Notes: a model not told the origin generated them from the letters alone. A stretch of DNA of 64,000 bases from Burkholderiaceae bacterium (GCA_023954045.1 JAMLIR010000005.1:62001-126000), one strand, 5' to 3'. Positions 43,827 through 53,611 are shown, numbered from the stretch's first letter. Numbers and translations are program-made.

Positions 43827-44984
43827 TTACTGCTTGACCAGCCTGAACGCGCCCTTCTCGACCTTGATCAGGAACGTCGAGCGCCGGTCGTAGCCGTTGT
43901 GGTCGGTCGGGCTCATCGTGGACACGCCGTTGTTCAGGTAGACGTCCTTGCCGCGCTCGATCTCGTCGCGCAGCGCGGCGCGGAACTCGGGCGTGCCGGG
44001 CTTGCCGCCCTTCAGCGCGTTGGGCACCGCGCGCGCCACCAGTTCGACCGTATCCCACAGGTGCGCACCGAAGATGTTCGGCGGCTGGCCGTGCGTCTCG
44101 CGGTAGGCCTTGATGTACGCCTCGACCGGCTTCCTGAACGGGCTGCCCGCGGGAAGGTCCTGCGCGATCGTGAACGCCTCGCCCGCGTAGATCGCGCCCT
44201 CGACGTCCTTGCCCCCGAGCTTGATGAACTCCTCGGTCGACACGCCGTGCGTCTGGAAGATCGGGCCCTTGTAGCCGCGCTCGCGCAGCGCCTTCTGCGG
44301 CAGCACCGCCGGCGTGCCGGCCGACGCGATGAACACGGCGTCGGGCTTGGTCGCGATCACCTTCAACGCCTGGCCGGTCACGCTGGAGTCGCTGCGCGCG
44401 TAGACCTCGTGCGTGGTGAGCTTGATGCCCATCTTCGGCGCCATCTCGCTCAGCGCCTTGTAGTAGCCCTCGCCGTAGCCGTCGGACACGCCGATGTAGC
44501 CGAGCGACTTCACGCCGCTCTTCGCGATGTAGTCGAGGATCGCGGCGGCCATCAGGTCGTCGTTCGGCACGACCTTGTAGACCCAGCGCTTCTTCTCGTC
44601 CATCGGCGTGACGAGCACCGCGGCCGCCGCCAGCGTCATCAGCGGCGTCTTCGTCTCGGCCGCGATGTCGATCAGCGGCAGGCTGGTGGGCGTCAGCGAC
44701 GAGCCGATCAGCACGTCGACCTTCTCCTCGGTGATGAGCTTGCGCGCGTTCTGCGCCGACTTGGTCGGATCGGACTCGTCGTCGAGCGCGACGTAGGTGA
44801 CCTTCTGCCCGCCGATCTCCTTCGGCAGCGACTGCACGGTGCGCATCTGCGGCTGCCCGAGCGCCGCGCCCGGCCCGCTCGCGGACACGGTGATGCCGAC
44901 CTTGATCTGCGCCAGCGCCGGGCCGGCCATCGCGATGCCGAAGGCCGCCGCGATCGCGGCCACGATCGTCCTGCTCTTTCTCAT
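43827..44984 (-). CDS. Branched-chain-type ABC transporter, solute-binding protein
   Basis: 385 residues. A signal peptide (MRKSRTIVAAIAAAFGIAMAGPALAQ) is followed by a type I periplasmic-binding fold starting IKVGITVSASGPGAALGQPQ. LivK-like proteins also carry aromatic acids and amides, so the family does not fix the ligand. It lies 53 bases after livF in the operon and has GGGAG upstream of its ATG. Encoding the binding protein after the membrane genes is the reverse of the other liv cluster in this window. Confidence 0.87.
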   Translation of the reverse strand: MRKSRTIVAAIAAAFGIAMAGPALAQIKVGITVSASGPGAALGQPQMRTVQSLPKEIGGQKVTYVALDDESDPTKSAQNARKLITEEKVDVLIGSSLTPTSLPLIDIAAETKTPLMTLAAAAVLVTPMDEKKRWVYKVVPNDDLMAAAILDYIAKSGVKSLGYIGVSDGYGEGYYKALSEMAPKMGIKLTTHEVYARSDSSVTGQALKVIATKPDAVFIASAGTPAVLPQKALRERGYKGPIFQTHGVSTEEFIKLGGKDVEGAIYAGEAFTIAQDLPAGSPFRKPVEAYIKAYRETHGQPPNIFGAHLWDTVELVARAVPNALKGGKPGTPEFRAALRDEIERGKDVYLNNGVSTMSPTDHNGYDRRSTFLIKVEKGAFRLVKQ

Positions 44985-45037
44985 CTTCGTCTCCCGTCTT
45001 CGTCGTACTGCAGTGGCTCAATGCGGATGGGGGCGCC

Positions 45038-45799
45038 TCAGTATTCCGCGCCGCCCATCCCCAGGTAACTCTCGACCAGTCGCTCGTCGTCGGCAATCGC
45101 CGCGGCCGGCCCGTGCGTGGTGACGCTGCCCAGCTCGAGCACGTAAGCATAGTCCGCGACGCGCAGCGCCGCGCGCGCGTTCTGCTCGACCAGCAGCAGC
45201 GAGACGCCGCTCGCGCGCAGCGCCACCAGCCGCTCGAACACCTCGGCGACGATCTTCGGCGCCAGGCCGAGGCTCGGCTCGTCCAGCATCAGCAGCGACG
45301 GCCGCGACATCAGCGCGCGGCCCATCGCGAGCATCTGCCGCTCGCCGCCGGACAGCGTGCCGGCCAGCTGGCGATGGCGCTCGCGCAGCCGCGGAAATTG
45401 CGCGTAGACGTCGTCGAGCGCGCCCTCGCGCTCGTCGCGCCGGCGGCGAAATGCGCCGAGCCGCAGGTTGTCCTCGACGCTGAGGTCGGCGAACAATTCG
45501 CGCCGTTCTGGCACCAGGCTCAGCCCGAGCCCGACGCGCGCCTCGAGCGCCAGCGCGGACACTTCGCGCCCGTCGAAACGAATGCCGCCGCGCGACGGCA
45601 GCACGCCCATCACCGCATTGAGCAGCGTGCTCTTGCCGGCACCGTTGGCGCCGATGATCGTGACCAGCGCCCCGCGCGGCACCTCGATCGACACGCCCGA
45701 CACCGCCTCGGTGCGGCCGTAGCGCACCGACAGGTCGTGCACCGCGAGATGGGGAGGGGTCGCGCCCGGAGCGGCCGCACCCGAAGGGGCGGCGCTCAT
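45038..45799 (-). CDS. Branched-chain-type ABC transporter ATPase (LivF)
   Basis: 253 residues: Walker [10 protein letters not shown] near 54-62, signature LSGGERQML near 149, Walker [14 protein letters not shown] near 168-180, and H-loop region VSLLLVEQN. LivF-type by length and by the LGLAPKIV block. The Ala/Pro-rich first 20 residues are an extension. The ATG overlaps the stop of the fused permease-ATPase (ATGA), so translation is coupled. Confidence 0.9.
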   Translation of the reverse strand: MSAAPSGAAAPGATPPHLAVHDLSVRYGRTEAVSGVSIEVPRGALVTIIGANGAGKSTLLNAVMGVLPSRGGIRFDGREVSALALEARVGLGLSLVPERRELFADLSVEDNLRLGAFRRRRDEREGALDDVYAQFPRLRERHRQLAGTLSGGERQMLAMGRALMSRPSLLMLDEPSLGLAPKIVAEVFERLVALRASGVSLLLVEQNARAALRVADYAYVLELGSVTTHGPAAAIADDERLVESYLGMGGAEY

Positions 45800-47565
45800 G
45801 CGACGCCCCCGAGATAAGCCTCGAGCACCCGCGGGTCGCGCCGCACCGTCGTCGGCACGCCCTCGGCGATCCGCGTGCCGAAGTCGAGCACCACCAGCCG
45901 GTCGGCGAGGCTCATCACGAAGTCCATGTCATGCTCGACCAAGAGCACGCCGACGCCGTCGGCGCGCAGTTCGCGCAGCAGCTTCGCCAGCGCCTTCTTC
46001 TCGCCGTGCCGCAGGCCGGCCGCGGGCTCGTCCATCAGCACCAGCACAGGGTCGAGGCACAGCGCACGCGCCACTTCGACCAGCCGAAGCTGGCCCAGCG
46101 CGAGGCTGCCGGCGGCCTTGTGCGCGTCCGCCGACAGGCCGACCCGCTCGAGCTGTCGCGCCGCCTCGCCGAGCAAGCTTGCCTCCTCGTCGCGGTCCAG
46201 CCGCAGCATCGCGCGCACCATGCCGGCCTGGCCGCGCAGGTGCGCGCCGAGCGCGACGTTCTCGAGCACGCTCATGTCGGCCACGATGTCGGCGTGCTGG
46301 AACGTGCGCCCGAGCCCGCGCGCGGCGATTCGCTGCGGCGTGGCGCCCGCGATCGACTCGCCGCGGAAGCGGATCGCGCCCTGGTCGATGTCGAGCGCGC
46401 CGCAGATCAGGTTGAAGGTGGTGCTCTTGCCTGCGCCGTTGGGCCCGATCAGGCCGACGATCTCGCCGGCGCGCACCTCGAAGCCGACGTCGTTCACCGC
46501 GACCAGTCCGCCGAAATTCTTGCGCACGCGGTCGACTTCGAGCAGCCGGCTGCCGCGCTCGGGCCGCGCGCGCGGCGCGAGCTTCGCGACGCCGCGCCGC
46601 GCGGGAATCTTCGCCGGCGCGGGCGGCCCGAACAGGATCGGCCACAGGCCGTTGGGTGCCGTCTGCAACGCGAGCACGAGCACCGCGCCGAACACGACGA
46701 TCTCGTAGTTGCCGGCGCTGCCGACCAGCACCGGAAGCAGATCCTGCACCTGGTCGCGCAGGAAGGTGATGCCGGTCGCGCCGAGGATCGCACCGTACAC
46801 GCGGCCGGCGCCGCCCACCACCGCCATCAGCAGGTACTCGATGCCGGCGTTCACGCCGAACGGCCCCGGCGCGACCGATCGCTGGAAGTGCGCATAGAGC
46901 CAGCCCGCCAGGCCCGCCAGCATCGCGGCGAAGACGAAGATCTTCAGCTTCGCGCCGGCGATGTCGACGCCGAAGGCCTCGGCCGCGTGCGCGCTGCGAC
47001 GCAGCGCCCGCAGCGCGCGGCCGGCGCGCGCGCCGAGCAGGTTCTGCGCGACGACCACCGCCAGCACCACGGCCAGCCACACCAGCACGAAGAACTGGCG
47101 CCCGTCGGTGAGCGCGTGGCCGCCGATCCGAAGCGGCGGAATGCCGGACATGCCGTCGTGCGCGCCGAGCCACGACAGGTTGCCGAACAGGTAGAACAGC
47201 GCGACGCCCCAGGCCAGAGTGCCCAGCGGCAGGAAGTGCCCCGACAGCCGCACCGTCACCGAGCCGACCAGCAGCGCGCCGAGCGCCGTCACCGCGAGCG
47301 ACACCGGCAGGCTCAGCCACGGACTGACGCCGAACTGCACGGTGAGCACCGCGGTCGTGTACGCGGCCAGCCCGACGAACGCCGCCTGGCCGAACGAGGT
47401 CATGCCCCCGACGCCGGTCAGCAGCACCAGGCCGATCGCCACCAGGCTCGCAATGCCGATGTAGTTGAACAGCGTCACCCAGTACGCGGGAATCACGCCG
47501 CTGAACGGCAGCGCGAGCACCACCAGGGCCAGCAGCGCGGCAAGCAGGTTCGCGCGCGCCGCCAT
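45796..47565 (-). CDS. Fused ABC permease (LivM) and ATPase (LivG)
   Basis: 589 residues in one frame. Residues 1-310 are a LivM permease ([21 protein letters not shown] near 47, [20 protein letters not shown] near 218, [17 protein letters not shown] near 245). After an Arg/Pro linker (about 320-345), residues 346-589 are a LivG ATPase with Walker [10 protein letters not shown] near 382, [11 protein letters not shown] near 420 and Walker [12 protein letters not shown] near 512. The consensus signature LSGG reads [10 protein letters not shown]. It begins at an ATG that overlaps the livH stop by one base. Confidence 0.9.
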   Translation of the reverse strand: MAARANLLAALLALVVLALPFSGVIPAYWVTLFNYIGIASLVAIGLVLLTGVGGMTSFGQAAFVGLAAYTTAVLTVQFGVSPWLSLPVSLAVTALGALLVGSVTVRLSGHFLPLGTLAWGVALFYLFGNLSWLGAHDGMSGIPPLRIGGHALTDGRQFFVLVWLAVVLAVVVAQNLLGARAGRALRALRRSAHAAEAFGVDIAGAKLKIFVFAAMLAGLAGWLYAHFQRSVAPGPFGVNAGIEYLLMAVVGGAGRVYGAILGATGITFLRDQVQDLLPVLVGSAGNYEIVVFGAVLVLALQTAPNGLWPILFGPPAPAKIPARRGVAKLAPRARPERGSRLLEVDRVRKNFGGLVAVNDVGFEVRAGEIVGLIGPNGAGKSTTFNLICGALDIDQGAIRFRGESIAGATPQRIAARGLGRTFQHADIVADMSVLENVALGAHLRGQAGMVRAMLRLDRDEEASLLGEAARQLERVGLSADAHKAAGSLALGQLRLVEVARALCLDPVLVLMDEPAAGLRHGEKKALAKLLRELRADGVGVLLVEHDMDFVMSLADRLVVLDFGTRIAEGVPTTVRRDPRVLEAYLGGVA

Positions 47566-48602
47566 CAGTCTTCCTCGGCATGCACCGGCGTGCGCAGCGA
47601 ACGCCACAGCAGCACCGGCAGGATCAGCGTGAACACCAGCACTTCCTTGAAGTTGCTGGTCCAGAACGAGAAGAACGCTTCGGCGATGCCCACGCCCAGC
47701 GAGGCCAGCACCGTCAGCGGAAAGCTGACCAGCCCGCCGAGGATGGCCGCGACGAACGCCTTCAGCCCGATCAGGAACCCGCTGTCGTAGTAGATCGTGA
47801 CGATCGGGCCGGCGAGCACCCCGGAGATCGCGCCCATCGCGGCAGCCAGCGCGAACGCGACGCTGCCCGCGGTCGTGGTCGGGATGCCGACCAGCCGCGC
47901 GCCGAGCCGGTTCGACGAGCACGCACGCAGCGCCTTGCCCATCAGCGTGCGCTCGAAGAACAGCGCGAACGCGACCAGCAGCAGCACCGTCGTGCCGACG
48001 ACCACGACGCTCTGGCCGGTAATCGGGATGCCGCCCAGCGAGAAGTCGCCGGAGAGCAGCGGCTGCGTGCCGATGCCCTCGGGCCCGAAGAACACCAGCC
48101 CGAGCCCCATCAGCGAGAAGTGCACGCCGAACGACGCGATCAGCAGCACCAGCACGCTCGCCTGCGCCATCGGCGCGAACGCCACGCGGTAGATCATCGG
48201 CCCCATCGGCACGATCAGGGCAACCGCGAGCGGAACGTAGACCGCGGGCCCCAGCTTCAGCGGGGCCAGCACCACCGTGAGCCCCGCGAGCGCCGCCGGC
48301 AGCACCAGGTCGAACGCGACGATCCGCGCGACGAGGCCCGCGCCGAGCGTGCGCCGGTTCTGCGCCAGCGCCGCGAGCGCCGACAGCGCGCCCAGCGCCA
48401 CCAGCAGCCAGATCGTCGGTGGCGTACGCCCCGCCTCGAGCGCCGCGACGGTCATCGCGCCGAACGCGATGAACTCGCCCTGCGGCACCAGGATGACGCG
48501 CGTGACCGCGAACACCAGCACCAGCGCGATCGCGGCCAGCGCGTAGATCGCGCCGTTGATGACCCCGTCCTGGACGAGGAACAGGAAGATCGTCGAATCC
48601 AA
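47565..48602 (-). CDS. Branched-chain-type ABC transporter permease (LivH)
   Basis: 345 residues with about eight hydrophobic helices: FLVQDGVINGAIYALAAIAL at the start, FGVHFSLMGLGLVFFGPEG near 150, and SNRLGARLVGIPTTTAGSVA near 225, the cytoplasmic loop contacting the ATPases. The best start is a TTG (48602-48600) with AGGG upstream, because the LivH family begins there and the O-demethylase stop is only 8 bases away. It pairs with the LivM half of the fused protein. Confidence 0.85.
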   Translation of the reverse strand: MDSTIFLFLVQDGVINGAIYALAAIALVLVFAVTRVILVPQGEFIAFGAMTVAALEAGRTPPTIWLLVALGALSALAALAQNRRTLGAGLVARIVAFDLVLPAALAGLTVVLAPLKLGPAVYVPLAVALIVPMGPMIYRVAFAPMAQASVLVLLIASFGVHFSLMGLGLVFFGPEGIGTQPLLSGDFSLGGIPITGQSVVVVGTTVLLLVAFALFFERTLMGKALRACSSNRLGARLVGIPTTTAGSVAFALAAAMGAISGVLAGPIVTIYYDSGFLIGLKAFVAAILGGLVSFPLTVLASLGVGIAEAFFSFWTSNFKEVLVFTLILPVLLWRSLRTPVHAEED

Positions 48603-48610
48603 TGCGCGCC

Positions 48611-49957
48611 CTATCGTTCGAAGCGCGCCGGCAGGGTGGCGACGTCGAGGCGCCGGTTGTCGCGCTTGTACGGTGCCGGCGCGACGGTGGCACGGATGCG
48701 CTTCTGCGGGCGCCCGGGGGTGCCCCACACCACGACGACCTGCGTGCCCGGCTCCGCGCGACCGACGTCGATCGTGCACAGCGACAGCATCTGCCGGAAC
48801 GTGTAGCTGTAGCAGCGCGAGGTACTGGCGCCCACGACCGCCTCGCCGTCGAGCACCTCGTCGACGTGCATGCAGCCGAGCAGGTTGCGCGGCATCTCCA
48901 TCGGGTCGAACGGCTCGCCTTCGCGAAACAGCGACGCATGGACGTCGATCACGTCCTCGCTGTTCCAGACCAGCGTCACCATCCTGCGGCGCGGGTTCGC
49001 CAGCTCCGCCTCGACCGCGGCGCGCCCGGTGAAGTCGTGGTCGAGCCGGATGCTCTTCGCCCAGCCGAGCTCGACCGGGCTGCGGTAGAGCGCCGACAGG
49101 TCGTCGAAGCGCAGGCTGCCGGCCGTGGACGGCCGCGCGGTGACCATGCTGCGAAACCGCCGCGCGCACCAGTCGTGGTAGGGCTTCTGGTCCTCGCCGT
49201 ACAGCGCCGGCAGGTAGTCGACCGACGGCGTCGGGAAGCAGGCCTCGACGTGGTTGACCATCTTCGTGCGTCCGCCGAGACGCCGGATGCCGAAGTCGCG
49301 GCCTGCGTCGACGATCGCCTGGTAGACGGCCTGCGCGTCCTCGCCGCGCCCGTGCAGCTCGTAGCCCAGTTCGCCGGCCATCCCCTGGCGCAGCAGGTCG
49401 AACGCCATGTCACCGATGCGCACACGGCGAAAGCGCATGAAGCCGATGTCGCGCAGGCTCTCGCCGCAGACCTGCTCGAGCAGGTACAGCGAAGCGGGGC
49501 CCTGCACCTGGAAGATGAAGCGCTCGGCGCCGGCCAGCTCGGCATGCGCGCGATAGCCGCCCGCCTCGTGCCGGTACACCAGCCACGGCACGCCGGGCCC
49601 GCTGGTGAAGAGGAACTCGTCGTCGGCGAGCCGCATCAGGATGCCCTCGCCCATCAGCCTGCCGCGCTCGTTGCAGAGCGACAGGTGCTTGGCCTGTCCG
49701 ATCTCGTAGGCGGAAAAGCCGTTGACCGAGACGTCCGAGAAAAACTGCAGCGCGTCGGGCCCCTTCAGGCGGAACTTGGCGAGGGGCGACCAGTCGCCGA
49801 TGTAGCAGGTCGTCTTCCAGGACTGGCTCTCGTCGACCCAGCCGGTGTACTCATGGGCTTCGAAGTAGCCCGCGAACCGGGTGTAGGTGGACACCCCGCG
49901 GTCGACCGGAACGCCCGGCGTGAGTGCAATGGATGGGCGGAACGGGGATGGCTGCAT
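48611..49957 (-). CDS. GcvT-family, LigM-like tetrahydrofolate-dependent O-demethylase
   Basis: 448 residues of the aminomethyltransferase/GcvT superfamily. The order of blocks resembles LigM/DesA aryl-O-demethylases: FAGYFEAHEYTGWVDESQSW, IGDWSPLAKFRLKGPDALQF, RHEAGGYRAHAEL, then FLRQGMAGE-like LLRQGMAGELGYELHGRG near 195, DHDFTGRAAVEAEL near 310, and a C-terminal barrel with LSLCTIDVGRAEPGTQVVV. Such enzymes move a methyl group from a methoxy-arene (or sulfonium/amine) to tetrahydrofolate. As first gene of a transporter/CoA-ligase operon it would demethylate the imported compound. ATG 49957 is used; a TTG 12 bases upstream is possible. Confidence 0.72.
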   Translation of the reverse strand: MQPSPFRPSIALTPGVPVDRGVSTYTRFAGYFEAHEYTGWVDESQSWKTTCYIGDWSPLAKFRLKGPDALQFFSDVSVNGFSAYEIGQAKHLSLCNERGRLMGEGILMRLADDEFLFTSGPGVPWLVYRHEAGGYRAHAELAGAERFIFQVQGPASLYLLEQVCGESLRDIGFMRFRRVRIGDMAFDLLRQGMAGELGYELHGRGEDAQAVYQAIVDAGRDFGIRRLGGRTKMVNHVEACFPTPSVDYLPALYGEDQKPYHDWCARRFRSMVTARPSTAGSLRFDDLSALYRSPVELGWAKSIRLDHDFTGRAAVEAELANPRRRMVTLVWNSEDVIDVHASLFREGEPFDPMEMPRNLLGCMHVDEVLDGEAVVGASTSRCYSYTFRQMLSLCTIDVGRAEPGTQVVVVWGTPGRPQKRIRATVAPAPYKRDNRRLDVATLPARFER

Positions 49958-50007
49958 GCGTCTCGGCAAGGGGGCGCGACCGGATGCGCACGCCGCGGAA
50001 ACGATCG

Positions 50008-50033
50008 TCTATTAGCCTATAGAAAGTTGTCAA
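50008..50033 (-). promoter_or_regulatory. Possible promoter/operator of the demethylase-ABC operon
   Basis: On the minus strand TTGACA (50033-50028) is a perfect -35 element in a short AT-rich patch upstream of the ATG at 49957. No good -10 is found at 16-18 bases. A nearby dyad TCTAT-N6-ATAGA (50008-50023) may be a regulator site for the LysR gene just upstream. Confidence 0.35.
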
Positions 50034-50043
50034 GCTGCGGAAA

Positions 50044-50937
50044 TCACCCGGTGATGATCGGGCGCAGTGTCTCGATTTCGTCGACCATGAAGTCGAAGAA
50101 CGCGGCCACGCGGGGCGTGTGGCGCACGTCCGGGTGCGCGAGCACGCGCCAGATCCGCGTGAGCTCCGGGATGGGCCCCAGCACGCGCACCAGTTCGGGC
50201 TCGGCGTCGCCCAGAGCGGTGGGCAGCGGTGCGATGCCGATGCTCGCCTTCACCGAATTGAGCAGCCCGAGCACGCTGTTGTTGCGCGCGACGATGCGCC
50301 CGTTCGGCGCGACCTCGCGAAGCCACTTCGCCGCGCGATGCCCGGCCATCGTCTCGTCGAAGCCCGCGAGCGCATGGCGCTCGAGGTCCTCGACGCGCTC
50401 GGGCTTGCCGTGGCGCTCGACGTACTTGCGGCTGGCGTACACCGCCCACAGCGAGTCGCCGATCTTGCGGCCGATCAGCACCCCGTCGTCGGTGTCGCCC
50501 GAGCGCAGCGCCACGTCGGCCTCGCCCTTCGACAGGTCGAGGTAGCGGTCGCTCATCGCGAACTCGACGTCGAGCCCCGGATAGCGTGCGCGGAAGCGCT
50601 CGAGCAGTGGCGAGTGGCTGATCCGCACCGCGAGCGGCTCGGGACACGTGACTCGGACGACGCCGACCGCCGCGCGCTGCGACACCGCAACCTGCTCCTC
50701 GAAGCCCGATACCGCCTGCTCGACGCGCTGCGCATGCGGCAGCAGCGATTCGCCGAACTCGGTGAGCCGGTACCCGGTCGGGTGGCGCCTGACCAGCGGC
50801 CGGCCGATGCGCTGCTCGAGCTCGGTGAGCCGCCGCTGCACCGTCGACTGGTTGACCTTCAGCGCGCGTGCCGCCGCCAGCGTGCTGCCGTGCTGCGCAA
50901 CCGCGAGGAAATACCGGAGGTCGTTCCAGTCGAACAC
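50044..50937 (-). CDS. LysR-family transcriptional regulator
   Basis: About 297 residues from a GTG at 50937. The helix-turn-helix is GSTLAAARALKVNQSTVQRRL near residues 16-36, then a substrate-binding domain (GVVRVTCPEPLAVRISHSPL onward). The N-terminus is uncertain: longer in-frame starts exist up to 51051 but run into the divergent methyltransferase promoter. It reads in the same direction as the demethylase-ABC operon, 86 bases upstream of it, and is divergent from the methyltransferase; either could be its target. Confidence 0.83.
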   Translation of the reverse strand: MFDWNDLRYFLAVAQHGSTLAAARALKVNQSTVQRRLTELEQRIGRPLVRRHPTGYRLTEFGESLLPHAQRVEQAVSGFEEQVAVSQRAAVGVVRVTCPEPLAVRISHSPLLERFRARYPGLDVEFAMSDRYLDLSKGEADVALRSGDTDDGVLIGRKIGDSLWAVYASRKYVERHGKPERVEDLERHALAGFDETMAGHRAAKWLREVAPNGRIVARNNSVLGLLNSVKASIGIAPLPTALGDAEPELVRVLGPIPELTRIWRVLAHPDVRHTPRVAAFFDFMVDEIETLRPIITG

Positions 50938-51056
50938 GGGCGGGCTATGCAGTTTCGCTGCCCCATTATGCGATTTTCCCGGCTTCCGGGGTGCTCGCTG
51001 CGCGTCCAGACTGGGCTCGCGTCGATCGTCCGACACCCACGAAGGAGCCACCGACC

Positions 51057-51920
51057 ATGAGCACCGCCCAAGCCCTCGACCCGATCGCGTTCAAGGCCGC
51101 GCTGCGCGAGCAATGGGACAGGTCCGCCGCCGGCTGGAACGCGCACGCGCCGCAGATCCGCGCGTGGCTGGCCACCGCCACCGAAGCGATGCTGGACATG
51201 GCCGCGATCGGGCCGCGCTCGCGCGTGCTCGACGTCGCCGCCGGCTCGGGCGACCAGACGCTCGACATCGCCGCGCGCGTCGGTCCCGACGGCTGCGTGC
51301 TCGCCACCGACCTGTCGCCGGCCATCCTGGCCCTCGCCCAGCGCAACGCCGAGCGCGCCGGCCATCGCAACGTCGAGACGAAGGTCGCCGACGGCGAACG
51401 CCTGCCGGTCGACGACGCGAGCTTCGACGCCGCGGTGTGCCGGCTCGGCCTGATGTTCTTCCCCGATCCGCTGCAGGGGCTGCGCGAGATGCACCGCGCC
51501 ACGCGCCCGGGCGGCCGCACCTGCACGATGGTGTTCTCGCGCCCCGACCGCAACCCCTGCGTCACGATCCTGATGTCGACCGCGCTGAAGCACGCCGGTC
51601 TCGCCCCGCGCGATCCATTCCAGCCGGGCGGCCTGCTCAGCCTCGGCAAGCCCGGCCTGGCCGACGAGTTGTTCCGCGCGGCAGGCTTTCGCGACGTGGC
51701 GACGACGACGCTCGACGCGCCGTTTCGCCTGCCCACTGTGCGGCACTACCTCGACTTCGTGCGCACGTCGGCCAGCCCGATCCAGCAGATCCTGGGCCGC
51801 CTCGACCGTGCCGCGGCCGACGCGGCCTGGGCCGAGATGGAGCAGCGGCTCGGCGAATTCACGACGTCGGACGGGTGGGTCGGGCCGAACGAGTTGCTGC
51901 TGACGGTGGGGCGGCGATGA
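51057..51920 (+). CDS. Class I SAM-dependent methyltransferase
   Basis: 287 residues of the UbiE/methyltransferase-11 type. Motif I is RVLDVAAGSGDQTLDIAARV near 57-76, motif II is VADGERLPVDDASFDAAVCR near 107-126, and motif III is EMHRATRPGGRT near 142. The methyl acceptor is unknown. The start at 51057 has AAGGAG upstream. It is divergent from the LysR gene. Confidence 0.85.
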   Translation: MSTAQALDPIAFKAALREQWDRSAAGWNAHAPQIRAWLATATEAMLDMAAIGPRSRVLDVAAGSGDQTLDIAARVGPDGCVLATDLSPAILALAQRNAERAGHRNVETKVADGERLPVDDASFDAAVCRLGLMFFPDPLQGLREMHRATRPGGRTCTMVFSRPDRNPCVTILMSTALKHAGLAPRDPFQPGGLLSLGKPGLADELFRAAGFRDVATTTLDAPFRLPTVRHYLDFVRTSASPIQQILGRLDRAAADAAWAEMEQRLGEFTTSDGWVGPNELLLTVGRR

Positions 51921-51942
51921 ATGCGGGGCGCCGCCTGGCGCC

Positions 51943-52143
51943 TCACTTGCGCCACCACCAGACGAGCAGCGACAGCAGCAACGAGACGACGATGGACGTC
52001 GTCAGCGGGAAGTAGAAGCGGAAGCCCTCGCGCTCGATCGCGATGTCGCCGGGCAGTCGGCCGAATGGCAGCTTCGAGAGCCAGGGCCACAGCAGGCCGG
52101 CGACGAGGAGCAGCAGGCCGATGGCGATGAGGAGGCGTTGCAT
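51943..52143 (-). CDS. DUF2905 small membrane protein
   Basis: 66 residues: two hydrophobic helices (LLIAIGLLLLVAGLLWPWL and FPLTTSIVVSLLLSLLVWWW) flank the family motif LPFGRLPGDIAIEREGFRFYFP. Widespread in bacteria, function unknown, inner membrane. The ATG at 52143 follows a GGAGG-like stretch on the minus strand; the longer reading adds residues not seen in the family. Confidence 0.85.
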   Translation of the reverse strand: MQRLLIAIGLLLLVAGLLWPWLSKLPFGRLPGDIAIEREGFRFYFPLTTSIVVSLLLSLLVWWWRK

Positions 52144-52193
52144 GGTCGGGCAGCCCGGGACACCGGCGCAGGCAAGGTGAAAGCCGGCTCTGC

Positions 52194-53261
52194 TCATCCC
52201 CGGGATACACGGAATTGTGCCTCGGACACGAGCCGGCAGCCATCCCCTACGAACGCCGACATCGACCGCAGCATCGAGTCGGGGGCGATGTCCCGAACCA
52301 GAAAGACCAGCCCCGATTCGCCTCCCGCGACCGACGATTCGGCCAGGTGCTCCGGGAAATGGACCACGTGCCTGACCACGTTCACGACGACCGGCGTGTC
52401 GCCGTCGGCCACGTCGATCACGCCCTTGATCCGCAGAAGCTTCGGGCCGTGGGCATGCACGAGCAGCGATAGCCAGGTCGAGAATGCCACCCAGTCGAGG
52501 CGCCGGCTCGCTGCGATCGCGAAAGCCGCGACACCCCGCGTATGCCGGTCGCGGCCGCTGCCGCCGACTCGGGCAAGCCGCACGTAGTCGTTGGCCGATT
52601 GTTCAGGGTCTCCGTACGGCAACCACCGGCTCGCCGGCGGACCCGCCGTGAAGCGGCTGCTGGCATGCAGCAGCGCCTCGATCGGCCGGTCCGCGCGATC
52701 GATCACCGTGGCGAGCGGATTCAACGAACCGACCAGCCCGGACACGGCCTCGGCGCGCTCGGCGCCCGCCAGGTCGGACTTGGTGACCAGAAGGAGATCG
52801 GCGCACTGGACCTGTGCGGCGAACTCGGGCGACTCTTCCAGCTGGGACTCGGCGTGCAACGCGTCGACCGTGCTCGCCACCGCCTGCAAGCGCAGCCGCG
52901 CGGTCAGGCGCGGATGGGCCGACAACGTCGCGATCACCGAGACCGGATCCGCCAGACCGCTGGTCTCGATGACGACCCGGTCGACTCGTCCGGCCAGCGA
53001 CGGATCGTCGACCACGTCGAGCAGCGACTGCCTCAGGTCGTCCTGCACGACACAGCACAGGCAGCCGTTGCGCAGCAGCGCGACCTGCCGGTTCGATACG
53101 GCCCGCAGCAGCCGATCGTCGATCCCGAGCGGCGCCGCCTCGTTGACGATCACCAGAGAGCGCTCGAAGCGCGGATCGCCGAGGGCCTGTCTGAGCAACG
53201 TCGTCTTGCCGCTGCCGAGGAACCCGGAGACGATCAGGACGGGCAGCCTGGCAGCGATCAC
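52194..53261 (-). CDS. G3E-family (COG0523/CobW-like) GTPase
   Basis: 355 residues from a GTG that overlaps the previous stop (GTGA). P-loop GFLGSGKTT is at 13-21, the metal motif GCLCC is at 66-70 (C67, C69, C70), VIETSGLADPVSV is near 97, and the nucleotide motif TKSD is near 157, with the CobW C-terminal domain (RIKGVIDVADGDTPVVV) at about 270-345. These proteins load metals (Zn, Fe, Co) into client enzymes using GTP. The polysaccharide-deacetylase-fold enzyme two genes upstream, which needs a metal, is the natural client; this is inference. Confidence 0.85.
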   Translation of the reverse strand: MIAARLPVLIVSGFLGSGKTTLLRQALGDPRFERSLVIVNEAAPLGIDDRLLRAVSNRQVALLRNGCLCCVVQDDLRQSLLDVVDDPSLAGRVDRVVIETSGLADPVSVIATLSAHPRLTARLRLQAVASTVDALHAESQLEESPEFAAQVQCADLLLVTKSDLAGAERAEAVSGLVGSLNPLATVIDRADRPIEALLHASSRFTAGPPASRWLPYGDPEQSANDYVRLARVGGSGRDRHTRGVAAFAIAASRRLDWVAFSTWLSLLVHAHGPKLLRIKGVIDVADGDTPVVVNVVRHVVHFPEHLAESSVAGGESGLVFLVRDIAPDSMLRSMSAFVGDGCRLVSEAQFRVSRG

Positions 53262-53611
53262 GACGCGCCGCTTTGGTGCACGGTCGCGGCGCGCGCCTCG
53301 AGCGCATCGAGCAACGCCACATCGAACGGGTCGATCGGCCGCTTCGACAGCGCCCCGACGACCCGCCAGAGTTCGGGCAACGAGCCGACGACTTCGCTCG
53401 CGCCGTGCGCGCTGGTCACGATCCAGGACGTACCGTTCCAGTCGGCCACGCTGGCGCCGAAGGCGCGACAGACGCGGTCGAGCGACTGCTGCTGCAAGCG
53501 CCGCGCGCGTGCCCGGGCTTCGTGGCCGACCGGCTTCGCGACGCCCGGCGGCGCGGCGCCCGCGGCGCTCCAATGCGCCGTCTCGCCCCACAGGCCGCAC
53601 AACCCGCACAC
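53258..53611 (-). CDS. Unknown protein starting MCGLCG, between deacetylase and G3E GTPase
   Basis: 117 residues. Two cysteines at the extreme N-terminus (MCGLCGLWG, C2 and C5), a conserved-looking WSAAG, a basic helix (GHEARARARRLQQQSLDRVC) and a C-terminal alpha/beta stretch (SWIVTSAHGASEVVGSLPELW). It starts 4 bases after the deacetylase stop and overlaps the GTPase start, so it is tightly part of the operon. No family recognised; an N-terminal CxxC suggests metal binding or transfer. Confidence 0.65.
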   Translation of the reverse strand: MCGLCGLWGETAHWSAAGAAPPGVAKPVGHEARARARRLQQQSLDRVCRAFGASVADWNGTSWIVTSAHGASEVVGSLPELWRVVGALSKRPIDPFDVALLDALEARAATVHQSGAS

